A model generated the notes under the pieces. It made no database searches, was not told the origin of the DNA, and was given only the letters and a program-made list of their open reading frames with translations. A stretch of DNA of 64,000 nucleotides from a virus. Position 1 is the stretch's first letter. Each line of letters begins with the position of its first letter. The stretch lies in IMG/VR virus record IMGVR_UViG_3300044797_000098, positions 310,001-374,000 of that record; one strand, 5' to 3'. Position numbers and translations under genes: made by a program. Below are positions 16,241-23,891 of this stretch, piece after piece.

Positions 16241-16428
16241 ACATCAATCTTCTTCTTTTTGCCAGCGGTTTTCATTTTTACAATTTCCGCCATCAATGTA
16301 TCTGTTATGGTATTAGCGAACTCTTGTATCCACGCTTTATATTGCTCGGGCGTGATATTGATTTCTTGTTTTACTGGTTTTGTTTCTTTGATTGATTTTT
16401 TAGATTTTATCGTTTTCTTTTTGGGCAT
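16237..16428 (-). CDS. Small lysine-rich protein
   Basis: The 63-residue protein begins with a Lys/Thr-rich stretch (MPKKKTIKSKKSIKETK), then an ITPEQYKAWIQEFANTI helix, and ends KTAGKKKKIDV. The basic ends suggest nucleic-acid contact, but no domain is recognised. It joins the downstream gene by an ATGA overlap. Confidence 0.55.
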   Translation of the reverse strand: MPKKKTIKSKKSIKETKPVKQEINITPEQYKAWIQEFANTITDTLMAEIVKMKTAGKKKKIDV

Positions 16429-16437
16429 ATTAGTCTT

Positions 16438-16746
16438 TCACATCAATAGTAATATATTTTCAATTTGTTGTTTTGCTTTTTCTAAATCGAAACTAATCCA
16501 TTTGTTCAGTTCAACTTCGTGTCGTTTCTTATTTGGATTAAATATAACAATACGACATTTATTATTATGACTAAACCAAGTGGTAGGATATTTAAAATGC
16601 AGGCTGGAAAGATTATCGTAATAATAAAAACTATTACTACGCTTAACTAGATCTAACCCACAATCACAACCATACCATTCGTAAGATTGTTCTTTCTCAT
16701 TTTTCTCTGACCACTCAATATTACATCGTGGGCAGTGAGTTTCCAT
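16438..16746 (-). CDS. Zinc-ribbon paralogue (family C) with LLLM tail
   Basis: The 102-residue protein starts METHCPRCNIEW and has a second pair CDCGLDL, forming a four-cysteine zinc ribbon. The middle is beta-rich. It ends EKAKQQIENILLLM, the shared hydrophobic C-terminus. Related zinc-ribbon members are at 25201, 45587, 45889, 46149 and 46457. Function unknown. Confidence 0.65.
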   Translation of the reverse strand: METHCPRCNIEWSEKNEKEQSYEWYGCDCGLDLVKRSNSFYYYDNLSSLHFKYPTTWFSHNNKCRIVIFNPNKKRHEVELNKWISFDLEKAKQQIENILLLM

Positions 16747-17466
16747 TTACTTCTTGTCTGGTGTGCCAATTACGACTGGTGGAACAACTACTGCTGGTGT
16801 TTGCGTTGTTTGATCGAGATTGAAAAACCCAACACCTTCGCTAATTTCATTAGCGCTCAATGATGAGGATCTATAACTTGTTATATTACGGCGCAACGAG
16901 TTATACATTTGACCAACACCAGCGCTTGTCGGGGCGAACTTCATTGTGTTGCTTGCATACATACCAAGTGATTTAGCATTAGAGAATGCATCAATTCCTG
17001 ATGAACCTATGAATACGAATAGCCAACTATATTTATTGGTTTGATGCTCAATCATTTCTTTGATTTTTGCTAAATTATATTCTGTTCCGAAGTGATGACT
17101 ATAATTTTCCTCACCATCTGTGATCAGGACATTTAAGACACGTGATGGCCTATCTTCTTCTGGTAATGCTGCTAATTTTTGACCAACGGAAGTAATAAGA
17201 TTTGAGGCCGAATATAACAACGCCGTGTTTCCATTTGTTCTATATGATAGTGATGTTAGTTCTGGAACGCTTTGTAAATCAACGAAGTCATGTATTAGTG
17301 TATAATCACTTGCGAATGTGGCAAGAGATAGTGTTGCTTTTCCATCTAACGCTTTTTGTTCCCGTATGAAACTATTAAACCCACCTATTGTATCATTAGC
17401 AATAGATGTCATTGATCCAGAACGATCAAGTAAAATTGATATATGCGTATAATTTGGATTTGTCAT
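16747..17466 (-). CDS. VWA-domain protein
   Basis: The 239-residue protein is a von Willebrand A domain almost from the first residue: ISILLDRSGSMTSI is the metal-binding DxSxS site, TNGNTALLYSA supplies the threonine, and LNVLITDGEENYSHH the later aspartate. It ends in a Pro/Val-rich tail (TPAVVVPPVVIG). VWA proteins mediate metal-dependent protein contacts. This is the second VWA gene in the window and is not closely related to the DUF444-type protein. Confidence 0.8.
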   Translation of the reverse strand: MTNPNYTHISILLDRSGSMTSIANDTIGGFNSFIREQKALDGKATLSLATFASDYTLIHDFVDLQSVPELTSLSYRTNGNTALLYSASNLITSVGQKLAALPEEDRPSRVLNVLITDGEENYSHHFGTEYNLAKIKEMIEHQTNKYSWLFVFIGSSGIDAFSNAKSLGMYASNTMKFAPTSAGVGQMYNSLRRNITSYRSSSLSANEISEGVGFFNLDQTTQTPAVVVPPVVIGTPDKK

Positions 17467-17488
17467 TGTGTATATTTTCCTTTATAGT

Positions 17489-17791
17489 TTAAATTATATG
17501 TCGAATATTTTTCGCGATGCCAGAAAATCTGCTTGGCTCCCCCAATATATATCCTGCTTGTTTTTGATCAACTGCAAAATAATCATTTGAGTTTCCAACG
17601 GTGCAGACTAAAAAATCGGAATAAAACGCTTCCCATATAATCTTTTCAATTTGAACAACCGAAAGATCAATGGATAGTTTATCGAATATCTTTTTCGCAG
17701 CACGATCATATTGATTATGGTCTGCTCCTGCTTTTATGAAACCGAGGACATCGGCGTCTTCGAGCAATTCTTGTATGATTTGTAATGACAT
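17489..17791 (-). CDS. Hypothetical protein
   Basis: The 100-residue protein (MSLQIIQELLEDADVLGFIK) has DHNQYDRAAKKIF and a KIIWEAFYSDFLV helix. No known domain is recognised. Its ATG overlaps the stop of the interrupted gene upstream by 1 nt. Confidence 0.55.
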   Translation of the reverse strand: MSLQIIQELLEDADVLGFIKAGADHNQYDRAAKKIFDKLSIDLSVVQIEKIIWEAFYSDFLVCTVGNSNDYFAVDQKQAGYILGEPSRFSGIAKNIRHII

Positions 17792-18020
17792 TAGATTAGC
17801 ACCATTAGTTTGTCAAGTTTTTCAATTAGATGAGGTCTCGTTGTTTTGATTGAATAATATAGAGGTTCAATTGCATCTCTGTCTTTTAGAGCAATTTGCA
17901 CAAAATCTTTTATTACTTCTTCATCACTATCTTTTGATCGGCTTCCAATTTTTAAAAACCTATCTAAAAGACAAAAATTAATATAATCGACTTGACAAGC
18001 CTTACGATTTCCGTAGCAAG
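17791..18020 (-). pseudogene. 3' part of a family D gene split by the tnpB element
   Basis: The frame reads SCYGNRKACQVDYINFCLLD and ends TTRPHLIEKLDKLMVLI. The final block matches the intact relative at 19426-19701 (RPHLIEKIDKLMVLI). Upstream, the frame runs into the left hairpin of the tnpB element (18025-18045) with no proper start codon or ribosome-binding site. The missing 5' end, beginning MKCAGANI, is found across the element at 19396-19429. The insertion therefore broke the gene, although translation from an internal TTG cannot be excluded. Confidence 0.65.
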
Positions 18021-19395
18021 AAAGCCCCAATGATTTATCTTGGGGATGAATTGCGTTATTAGAAATATTTTCGTAGTAATGTCGATTTTCTTAAAAAACT
18101 ATACATAATCTGATATATACTATAAGATGTATAATAAAACATATTCCATTCGCCTCTTTCCAACCGCTGATCAACAAAATCAACTAATGGAACTTATTGC
18201 TATTCGCAATGACATTTGGAATACACTAATCGATGTAGCAAACGCGTTTTATACTGATACAAAGAAAACGCTAAATAATTATGCAATGCATAAAGAAATA
18301 ACAATTCTAAAACAAACAATAGAAAAACAACACTGGTCAAAACTAAACGCAAAAGCAGCACAACGAGTGGCAACAGGGTTATTCGCTTCATATCAACAAT
18401 TTTTCAACAATATCAAAAAGAATAAACCAGCATCGCTTCCGAATAAACTTGAACCAACAGTCAAAAAATCAATCATATTCAATCAGTCAGGTTGGAATAT
18501 TTTGAAACAAAATAATTCAATCGATGGCAACATAATCGTAATAAATAAAATACCGTTTCAATATAAATCACATATCAAAAATCTCGATGAACTGAATGTC
18601 AAAGAATTAAAAATAAAATACAGAAACGATAAGTGGTTATGTGATTTATGCGTTGAATATAACGAAACCTATCCAGAAACTATCGAACCTAAACGAGTAT
18701 TAGCCATTGATCTCGGATTGAAAAATCTTGGAACAGGTATCGACAGTAATGGCACCATTGTAATAATTCCAAACAAAGCAAAGAAAGTATCCAAACACTT
18801 TGGAGAACAAATAGCAAAAATAGATACAAAAATATCAAAAAAGAAAAAAGGTAGCAGACGATATAAAAAATTGAGAGCAATACGAAGAAAATTATTCAAT
18901 AAAAAGAACGCACAGGTAAAACAAACTCTACATATTCAGAGTAAAAGAATTGTGAATATGAACTATCATACGATAGTAATTGGTGATCTATCCGTAAAAG
19001 AACTAATGAACAAGCAGAACAATAATAAAAAAGGTGTAAGAAAATCTTTCGGTCAATCGAATGTCAGTATGTTTCTAACATATCTATCATATAAAAGCAT
19101 TGGCAAAACCAATATCATAAAAATAGATGAGCGACATACGACGCAACTAAACTCGCTAACAGGTAAGAAGTTTCCAGAAAAAATTGAATTAAAAGATCGA
19201 ACAGTAAAACTAACGGATAGTATTGAGATCGATCGTGATCTCAACTCGGCTATAAATATCTATAACAGATGGTATAGCAACCAAATTGTGCCACTGACAG
19301 CGCCACTGGATTTATTCAGTGTGCTTGAAAAGAGTAATCTTTTCAAGAAAACTTGAAACATAAGAACCCCCGAACATTTATGTCGGGGAGTATGT
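18021..19395 (+). mobile_element. IS200/IS605-type element carrying only tnpB
   Basis: The element has tnpB but no tnpA. It is bounded by two subterminal hairpins: CCCCAA/TTGGGG with a 9-nt loop at 18025-18045, and CCCCGA/TCGGGG with a 9-nt loop at 19368-19388; the loops share ATTTAT. Hairpins of this kind are recognised by the Y1 transposase of this family, so mobility would need a TnpA elsewhere. The exact ends are uncertain by several bases. The two flanks together reconstruct one interrupted small gene. Confidence 0.7.
18127..19356 (+). CDS. tnpB: TnpB-like protein lacking zinc-finger cysteines
   Basis: The 409-residue protein has the TnpB order: N-terminal SIRLFPTADQQ, RuvC-I with Asp195 (AIDLGLKNLG), a Lys/Arg-rich bridge region (~235-262), RuvC-II (IVIGDLSVKEL, 283-293) and RuvC-III with Asp369 (EIDRDLNSA). 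In RuvC-II the position usually held by catalytic Glu is Gly286. A TnpB subgroup with IGDL at this place is known to me, so this alone does not prove inactivity. The zinc-ribbon CxxCG pairs are replaced by LNSLTGKK and KLTDSIEID, so no zinc site is left. TnpB proteins are RNA-guided nucleases; this one may be diverged, repurposed or decaying. Confidence 0.85.
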   Translation: MYNKTYSIRLFPTADQQNQLMELIAIRNDIWNTLIDVANAFYTDTKKTLNNYAMHKEITILKQTIEKQHWSKLNAKAAQRVATGLFASYQQFFNNIKKNKPASLPNKLEPTVKKSIIFNQSGWNILKQNNSIDGNIIVINKIPFQYKSHIKNLDELNVKELKIKYRNDKWLCDLCVEYNETYPETIEPKRVLAIDLGLKNLGTGIDSNGTIVIIPNKAKKVSKHFGEQIAKIDTKISKKKKGSRRYKKLRAIRRKLFNKKNAQVKQTLHIQSKRIVNMNYHTIVIGDLSVKELMNKQNNNKKGVRKSFGQSNVSMFLTYLSYKSIGKTNIIKIDERHTTQLNSLTGKKFPEKIELKDRTVKLTDSIEIDRDLNSAINIYNRWYSNQIVPLTAPLDLFSVLEKSNLFKKT

Positions 19396-19429
19396 CAGAT
19401 AATCTTATATTTGCACCTGCACATTTCAT
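19396..19429 (-). pseudogene. 5' stub of the split family D gene
   Basis: The ATG at 19429 overlaps the stop of the upstream gene as ATGA, the spacing typical of this operon. It reads MKCAGANIRL before entering the right end of the tnpB element. Its partner is the 3' part at 17791-18020. Confidence 0.55.
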
Positions 19430-19701
19430 ATCAATACCATCAACTTATCTATTTTTTCAATTAGGTGAGGGCGGTCAATTTTAATTGCATTGTATAAAAA
19501 ATATAATAACTCACTATGAATACCAAGTGATTTTAGTTCATCAAAATAACATTTCATTATTTCCGCATCTCTAAAAGATTTAATATATTCTCTCTGACCT
19601 TTAAAATAACATCCTTCATATTCATCTGAACCATAATTTTCGCACGCGAGACATATATCTAATCCTGATTCAACGCAGTCTTCTATTGCTATAAAACTCA
19701 A
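19426..19701 (-). CDS. Family D protein (DKLMVLI tail)
   Basis: The 91-residue protein has three cysteines near its start (DICLACENYGSDEYEGC), a possible metal site, and a helical end IDRPHLIEKIDKLMVLI. It is the intact relative of the split gene at 17791-18020. Function unknown. Confidence 0.65.
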   Translation of the reverse strand: MSFIAIEDCVESGLDICLACENYGSDEYEGCYFKGQREYIKSFRDAEIMKCYFDELKSLGIHSELLYFLYNAIKIDRPHLIEKIDKLMVLI

Positions 19702-20045
19702 AACAACACCATCAATTTATCAAAACGCTTTATGAAAGTATCCTTATCAAAATTATCTAATGAATAGATTGTATTCTGTTTTGTTGTGTGTATGAAACGA
19801 TTTTCTTTTGTCATTGCGAAGAATGTATTCTCATCATCATAATTTACATCAACAACATATCCAATATCATTTACAACATTATACACCATAACTTCTTCCG
19901 AAAACAATGCTCCATTATCTTTTATGATGATTGAATAATTGTGATCTGCTGGAAGAATGAAAATATCATTTCCAGCGCAAGACATTAGATTTTTTGACAA
20001 TGCTGATAGTTCTTTATTACATACCTTGCAGGTATATGTTTTCAT
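19698..20045 (-). CDS. Zinc-ribbon protein with DKLMVLF tail
   Basis: The 115-residue protein begins MKTYTCKVCNKELSALSKNL, a CxxC knuckle with only one further Cys (SCAGND), then a beta-rich middle. It ends TFIKRFDKLMVLF, nearly the same tail as family D although the rest is unrelated. Both ends are ATGA overlaps. Confidence 0.65.
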   Translation of the reverse strand: MKTYTCKVCNKELSALSKNLMSCAGNDIFILPADHNYSIIIKDNGALFSEEVMVYNVVNDIGYVVDVNYDDENTFFAMTKENRFIHTTKQNTIYSLDNFDKDTFIKRFDKLMVLF

Positions 20046-20176
20046 ATAAGTAATAGATATTTTTCTAATTGTTCAGATGTAAATTGCGTCCTATGGATGA
20101 AGTTATATATTTCAATAAAATCATTCAGTGATGTTATGATGCTTGTTGCTTTATATGTTTCCAATAAATGTTTCAT
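20042..20176 (-). CDS. 44-residue protein with EKYLLLI tail
   Basis: The frame starts at 20176 (MKHLLETYKATSIITSLNDF) and ends TSEQLEKYLLLI. Its last 25 residues match the end of the next gene upstream, including FIE-x-YNFI, and the DNA is also repeated. ATGA overlaps join it to both neighbours, which strongly supports that it is translated. Confidence 0.65.
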   Translation of the reverse strand: MKHLLETYKATSIITSLNDFIEIYNFIHRTQFTSEQLEKYLLLI

Positions 20177-20397
20177 GTTAGTAATAGATATTTTTCCAAT
20201 TGTTCGACTGTAAAATGTGTATGACGAATAAAATTATATGTTTCAATAAATGTTTCTGTCTTAACGTATAAATGTTTTGATACAACATAAGTATCCACTA
20301 ATAATTTGATTTCGTGTTTTAGATTTGTCATATCGTTGTTTAGATCTACACCTAATTCACCAGCAATAAACGCTATATATAATGCCACAAAATACAT
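20173..20397 (-). CDS. Hypothetical protein with EKYLLLT tail
   Basis: The 74-residue protein has a hydrophobic N-terminus (MYFVALYIAFIAGELGVDLN), a helical middle and the end FTVEQLEKYLLLT. It is the parent or sister of the 44-residue gene next to it, which keeps only the C-terminal half. Confidence 0.65.
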   Translation of the reverse strand: MYFVALYIAFIAGELGVDLNNDMTNLKHEIKLLVDTYVVSKHLYVKTETFIETYNFIRHTHFTVEQLEKYLLLT

Positions 20398-20403
20398 TTA
20401 TTT

Positions 20404-21354
20404 TTATGGATTATCACCTAAATAATATGATTTTACAATTTCTGAAACAAACCTCATTGTATCTCGTGCTTCTGATATTTCAATATATTCGTTAGTCTGC
20501 GCTCCGCGCGAATTATGGTATCCGCATGTAAGATTAACTGCATTCTTTGCGTATCCATTCTTGTATAACGCATACACATCAGTGCTCAATCCGCATACAA
20601 TTTCTCGTGGCATTCCTAAATTAAAAGCAAGTTCGAGCATATGCACAACCTTTTCGTATGTGCATATTACTGTGTTGCTAATTTTTGGAACCAATTGATT
20701 GCTATGATTTCCACGATCGACCTGAACCAATAACTCAAACTCCTTCAATTTATCCATTTTGCAAGCACTTGCGCTTTGCAACCCAATCTCTTCATCGGTC
20801 GGGAAAAACAATCCCATATCATATCCAGTATTCAGCGCAATCCAAGTATTGATTGCGACACCAAGCCTGTCATCACCGCCAACTTGCAATTTGCAGTCTT
20901 TATCCTGAATAATTCTTCGTATCTCACCCTCGTGTTCAATCATTTTGATCACTGGTTCAACTTTTTGGCTGGACAATTGGCTTCGATTTTCAATCGTGCT
21001 TTCTTCCTTATCCGTTAGCCAAGAATACTCGCCAAGCATACTGTATCGACTACTCTCATGATCACGACAAACATCTGTATGTGCAACGAGGCAAACTTTC
21101 GGCTCGCCTCTAATTGCAAGCATATTATGCACCGTCGAATAACGCTTGTCTTTCTTTACGCGATCCGTCTGATACCCATCTTCGTAGATAGTGAAACCTG
21201 CTCGTCCAAGGACTTTATGTAGCCATTTTCTCAGCGTCCATTCATCTGATTTGCAGCATTGAATGATATGGTATTCAAACGCTGACATATCTTTTGATTT
21301 CATTTCTTCTTTAACAATTTGTTCAACTTGTTCGCTACCTGATGAATATGACAT
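20404..21354 (-). CDS. M20/M28-like zinc metallopeptidase
   Basis: The 316-residue protein has the expected co-catalytic zinc motifs in order: VAHTDVCRDH, GGDDRLGVA, the acidic TDEEIGLQSA, VQVDRGNHSN and a late CGYHNSRGAQTNEY histidine. These match aminopeptidases/deacylases of the M20/M28/M42 clan. It probably removes an amino acid or acyl group from a small substrate. It has its own promoter (21431-21459) and a structured leader of about 70 nt with CCCTGAACAGG- and TTCCC-AAAGC-GGGAA-type hairpins. Confidence 0.75.
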   Translation of the reverse strand: MSYSSGSEQVEQIVKEEMKSKDMSAFEYHIIQCCKSDEWTLRKWLHKVLGRAGFTIYEDGYQTDRVKKDKRYSTVHNMLAIRGEPKVCLVAHTDVCRDHESSRYSMLGEYSWLTDKEESTIENRSQLSSQKVEPVIKMIEHEGEIRRIIQDKDCKLQVGGDDRLGVAINTWIALNTGYDMGLFFPTDEEIGLQSASACKMDKLKEFELLVQVDRGNHSNQLVPKISNTVICTYEKVVHMLELAFNLGMPREIVCGLSTDVYALYKNGYAKNAVNLTCGYHNSRGAQTNEYIEISEARDTMRFVSEIVKSYYLGDNP

Positions 21355-21430
21355 TTGTTTTTCTTAACTTTCTTCCCGCTTTGGGAATGGTTTTTCACGC
21401 TACCCAAAACACCTGTTCAGGGCAACCACT

Positions 21431-21459
21431 AATGTAAGGCTTCCGACGCACGAAGTCAA
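21431..21459 (-). promoter_or_regulatory. Sigma70-type promoter for the metallopeptidase gene
   Basis: TTGACT (21459-21454), 17-nt spacer, TACATT (21436-21431). It begins 3 nt after the stop of the macro-domain fragment. Confidence 0.8.
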
Positions 21460-21461
21460 GC

Positions 21462-21593
21462 CTACATCCACTTATACAATACTACATCAACTTTATGCAA
21501 TTCATTTGCAATAATCTCGAAGTTTTCGAGCATCTTATAGTAATGTTCCCAATTACCATTTGCTAAACCGCAACCTATGTATAATTTTTGCAT
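21462..21593 (-). pseudogene. Orphan 3' fragment of a macro-domain gene
   Basis: The 43-codon frame (MQKLYIGCGLANGNWEHYYK) matches the last third of the intact macro-domain protein next door (RIGCGLSAGNWGKYYKMLEW). It ends at a TAG at 21464-21462. The GIY-YIG gene on the other strand lies between the two copies. It contains no ADP-ribose-binding N-terminal half, so it is not a functional macro domain. Confidence 0.65.
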
Positions 21594-21599
21594 AACGAT

Positions 21600-22310
21600 A
21601 TGCAATACTTAATATATAAAATAACCAACACAATCAACAATAAAATATATATCGGGCAGACTAAAAATTTAAAAATGAGAATTGCAAGGCATAAATCCGA
21701 AGCATTAAAAATACATAACACTAAACCTTTATATAGAAGTATAAGAAAAAACGGATTTAAAACTTTTTTATTTTCTATAATAGAGGAATGTAGCAACGCT
21801 AATGTTGATGAACGAGAGATATTTTGGATTAATTATTATAAATCGACTAATAAAAAATATGGTTATAATCTTAGCACAGGCGGTAAAGGGTATGTTGGCA
21901 CAATAAAACCACGAATTTCACCAATGAAAGGCAAAAAACACTCGAAAAAAACTAAAAGAAAAATGTCCGAACAAAGAAAAGGATCTAAAAATCCATTTTA
22001 TGGAAAAACACACACACAAGAAGTGAAAGAAAAATTATCAAAAAATCCTAATAGGAAACATTTTGGAGAGGAAAATCCATTTTACGGTAAAAAACATTCG
22101 AAAAAAACAAAAAATGCTATATCGAAAATGGCATCAAAAAGAGTGGGTGAAAAAAATCCATTCGCAAAATTAAATGCAGTCACCGTATTAGAGATACGGG
22201 AAAAATTTAAAAATAATAAAATATATATGGCCCAGTTAGCAATAGATTATAATATCAGTGAAACAACCGTGGCTAACATAATCAAAAGACGAACTTGGAA
22301 ACATATATAA
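21600..22310 (+). CDS. GIY-YIG homing endonuclease with NUMOD-type repeats
   Basis: The start ATG at 21600 gives MQYLIYKITNTINNKIYIGQ, the GIY-YIG core (YLIYK, then YIGQT). The arginine follows in MRIARH, and the catalytic Glu in the EREIFWINYY region. NUMOD3-like repeats (GKKHSKKTKRKMSE, NPFYGKTHTQEVKEK, NPFYGKKHSKKTK) come next. A C-terminal helix-turn-helix (AQLAIDYNISETTVANI, then WKHI) completes the 236-residue protein. It stands on the opposite strand between an intact macro-domain gene and an orphan copy of that gene's 3' end. Confidence 0.9.
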   Translation: MQYLIYKITNTINNKIYIGQTKNLKMRIARHKSEALKIHNTKPLYRSIRKNGFKTFLFSIIEECSNANVDEREIFWINYYKSTNKKYGYNLSTGGKGYVGTIKPRISPMKGKKHSKKTKRKMSEQRKGSKNPFYGKTHTQEVKEKLSKNPNRKHFGEENPFYGKKHSKKTKNAISKMASKRVGEKNPFAKLNAVTVLEIREKFKNNKIYMAQLAIDYNISETTVANIIKRRTWKHI

Positions 22311-22312
22311 AA

Positions 22313-22777
22313 TTATAATTTATAAATAACAACATTTGTTTTTTGTTTATCATAAACAATTTGATCAAACCATTCTAACATTTTATAGTATTTTCCCCAG
22401 TTTCCAGCAGAAAGTCCACAACCTATACGGAACGGGAATGCTATGCTTTCCAAGTTTTCAATCTTTGCAATCTGACGAAGACATTGCCAAAAATATCCTT
22501 CTCTAACAATTGAACTATCAATCAATGATTTTTCATTGGATCGTCCGGGGTAATATTGGGCTAATAATCCTATTACATTGCCTCTAATAACTATATGTCC
22601 GGGCAAGTCATCACCTTTTGCGACATAAGGATATGGTCGATGCGAGTATATATTTGACTGTGGAAAGCGGTCGAATAAACTCTTCGCCAATCCTAATGCT
22701 CCTCGTGAAACACAATTACATTGATGTCCAATAAATTGTTCTTTTGCGTCCAGTATATTGCCATTGATTGTTTTCAT
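22313..22777 (-). CDS. Macro-domain protein
   Basis: The 154-residue protein has the macro-domain signatures: GNILDAKEQFIGHQCNCVSR, then GALGLAKSLFDRFP, and the phosphate-loop-like FRIGCGLSAGNW near the end. Macro domains bind or hydrolyse ADP-ribose derivatives such as ADP-ribose-1''-phosphate, or remove ADP-ribose from proteins. In a phage it might act in NAD or ADP-ribose-based conflict with the host; that is inference. It ends 2 nt from the GIY-YIG gene on the other strand. Confidence 0.8.
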   Translation of the reverse strand: MKTINGNILDAKEQFIGHQCNCVSRGALGLAKSLFDRFPQSNIYSHRPYPYVAKGDDLPGHIVIRGNVIGLLAQYYPGRSNEKSLIDSSIVREGYFWQCLRQIAKIENLESIAFPFRIGCGLSAGNWGKYYKMLEWFDQIVYDKQKTNVVIYKL

Positions 22778-22784
22778 TTTATAC

Positions 22785-23057
22785 CTATACTAAAATTAAA
22801 TACCTCTCTAATTTATCCGTATTTATTCCCAAGTCTTCATTTATATATTTTAACATATGTGGAATATTTCCTTCTTTGCAATAATTAATAAAACAACGAG
22901 CAAAATTACTCCACACATCCAATTCTCTTTTAGAATAAACTTCAATCATTGCTTCCCATATAGAACTTACACGTCTACTATCTACATGCTCTACAAAATC
23001 ATCATCTATTATCGTAAATAATTTATCATACGGATCATGTGAAAAAGACTTGAACAT
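22785..23057 (-). CDS. Family B paralogue (ERYLILV tail)
   Basis: The 90-residue protein starts MFKSFSHDPYDKLFTIIDDD, with DDDFVEH for the DFTE motif, SIWEAMIEVYSKRELDVWSN for the central helix pair, and INTDKLERYLILV at the end. It is closely related to the next gene upstream and separated from it by 5 nt. Confidence 0.7.
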   Translation of the reverse strand: MFKSFSHDPYDKLFTIIDDDFVEHVDSRRVSSIWEAMIEVYSKRELDVWSNFARCFINYCKEGNIPHMLKYINEDLGINTDKLERYLILV

Positions 23058-23062
23058 TTTAT

Positions 23063-23395
23063 TTATACCAACATTAAATATTTTTCAACTTCATCAATGT
23101 TTATATTTAAATCTGAATAATGTTTATCAGTGGCAAGCATACGGATCATATCTTCATATATTGAAAATTTATTTTCAATACAATATTTTTTTAACGCAAT
23201 TGCTAAGTTTCCATATACGTTTAATTCTTTTTTAGAATAAACATGAAAAATAGCGTGCCATATTGAATACCCTTCCCAATCATCAGTAAAATCTGAATCA
23301 GTTATTACATAATGATACGGGGCAATATATAATGGATCGTCCTCATCAGAATATGATATTCCATCAATATATTTGGATTCGAATTTAATAAACAT
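23063..23395 (-). CDS. Family B paralogue (EKYLMLV tail)
   Basis: The 110-residue protein starts MFIKFESKYIDGISYSDEDD, has VITDSDFTDDW, SIWHAIFHVYSKKELNVYGN, and a long C-terminal helix ending NINIDEVEKYLMLV. The YSKKELNV block matches the downstream copy (YSKRELDV), supporting local duplication. Confidence 0.7.
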   Translation of the reverse strand: MFIKFESKYIDGISYSDEDDPLYIAPYHYVITDSDFTDDWEGYSIWHAIFHVYSKKELNVYGNLAIALKKYCIENKFSIYEDMIRMLATDKHYSDLNINIDEVEKYLMLV

Positions 23396-23673
23396 TATTC
23401 TCTAATCAATCTCTGTAAAACAATATCCACAATATAACTAACACTTGCCCCAGCCAATCCGAATAATATAAAATCGCGAAAACTAAATTGATCGAATGAT
23501 AGCAGATATACTAAATATCCTGCATGGAATCCAACACATGCGTAGCAAGAAAATAATTGGTAAAATAGTGGGTGCTGACGGATTAACCATATACGAGGCT
23601 TATCAAAAAGACTACTGTCTTTTATAATAAATGTCAATCCATAGAACGCGAATAAAATTATTACTATATTCAT
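23395..23673 (-). CDS. Small membrane protein with CYACVGFH motif
   Basis: The 92-residue protein has hydrophobic segments at ~1-15 (MNIVIILFAFYGLTF), ~37-60 (containing CYACVGFHAGYLVYLL) and ~65-87. The C-x-x-C-x-G-x-(H/W) pattern occurs in small phage membrane proteins of the DUF1360-like kind, but I hold that only loosely. It lies inside a run of tail-bearing genes but lacks the tail. Confidence 0.6.
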   Translation of the reverse strand: MNIVIILFAFYGLTFIIKDSSLFDKPRIWLIRQHPLFYQLFSCYACVGFHAGYLVYLLSFDQFSFRDFILFGLAGASVSYIVDIVLQRLIRE

Positions 23674-23675
23674 TT

Positions 23676-23891
23676 TTACATCAACACAAGTAAATGTTCC
23701 ACTTCTTCAAGTTTTATATTATGCAATTGTCTTCCGGTTCTAACAAGTCTATGTGCTTCAATCCATAAATCACCATTGAAAATTTCAATCAATGTTTTTA
23801 TTGGGAATAGGTATTCTTCATTTAGTCTCGCCGTAGTCCATACAAGATCAACAAAATCTAAAAACTCTTTGATTTCTTCTGGCGTGCTCAT
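23676..23891 (-). CDS. Hypothetical protein with EHLLVLM tail
   Basis: The 71-residue protein starts MSTPEEIKEFLDFVDLVWTT and ends NIKLEEVEHLLVLM. It lacks the DFTE motif of family B, yet it ends with the same kind of C-terminus and joins the family B copy upstream by an ATGA overlap. Confidence 0.65.
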   Translation of the reverse strand: MSTPEEIKEFLDFVDLVWTTARLNEEYLFPIKTLIEIFNGDLWIEAHRLVRTGRQLHNIKLEEVEHLLVLM

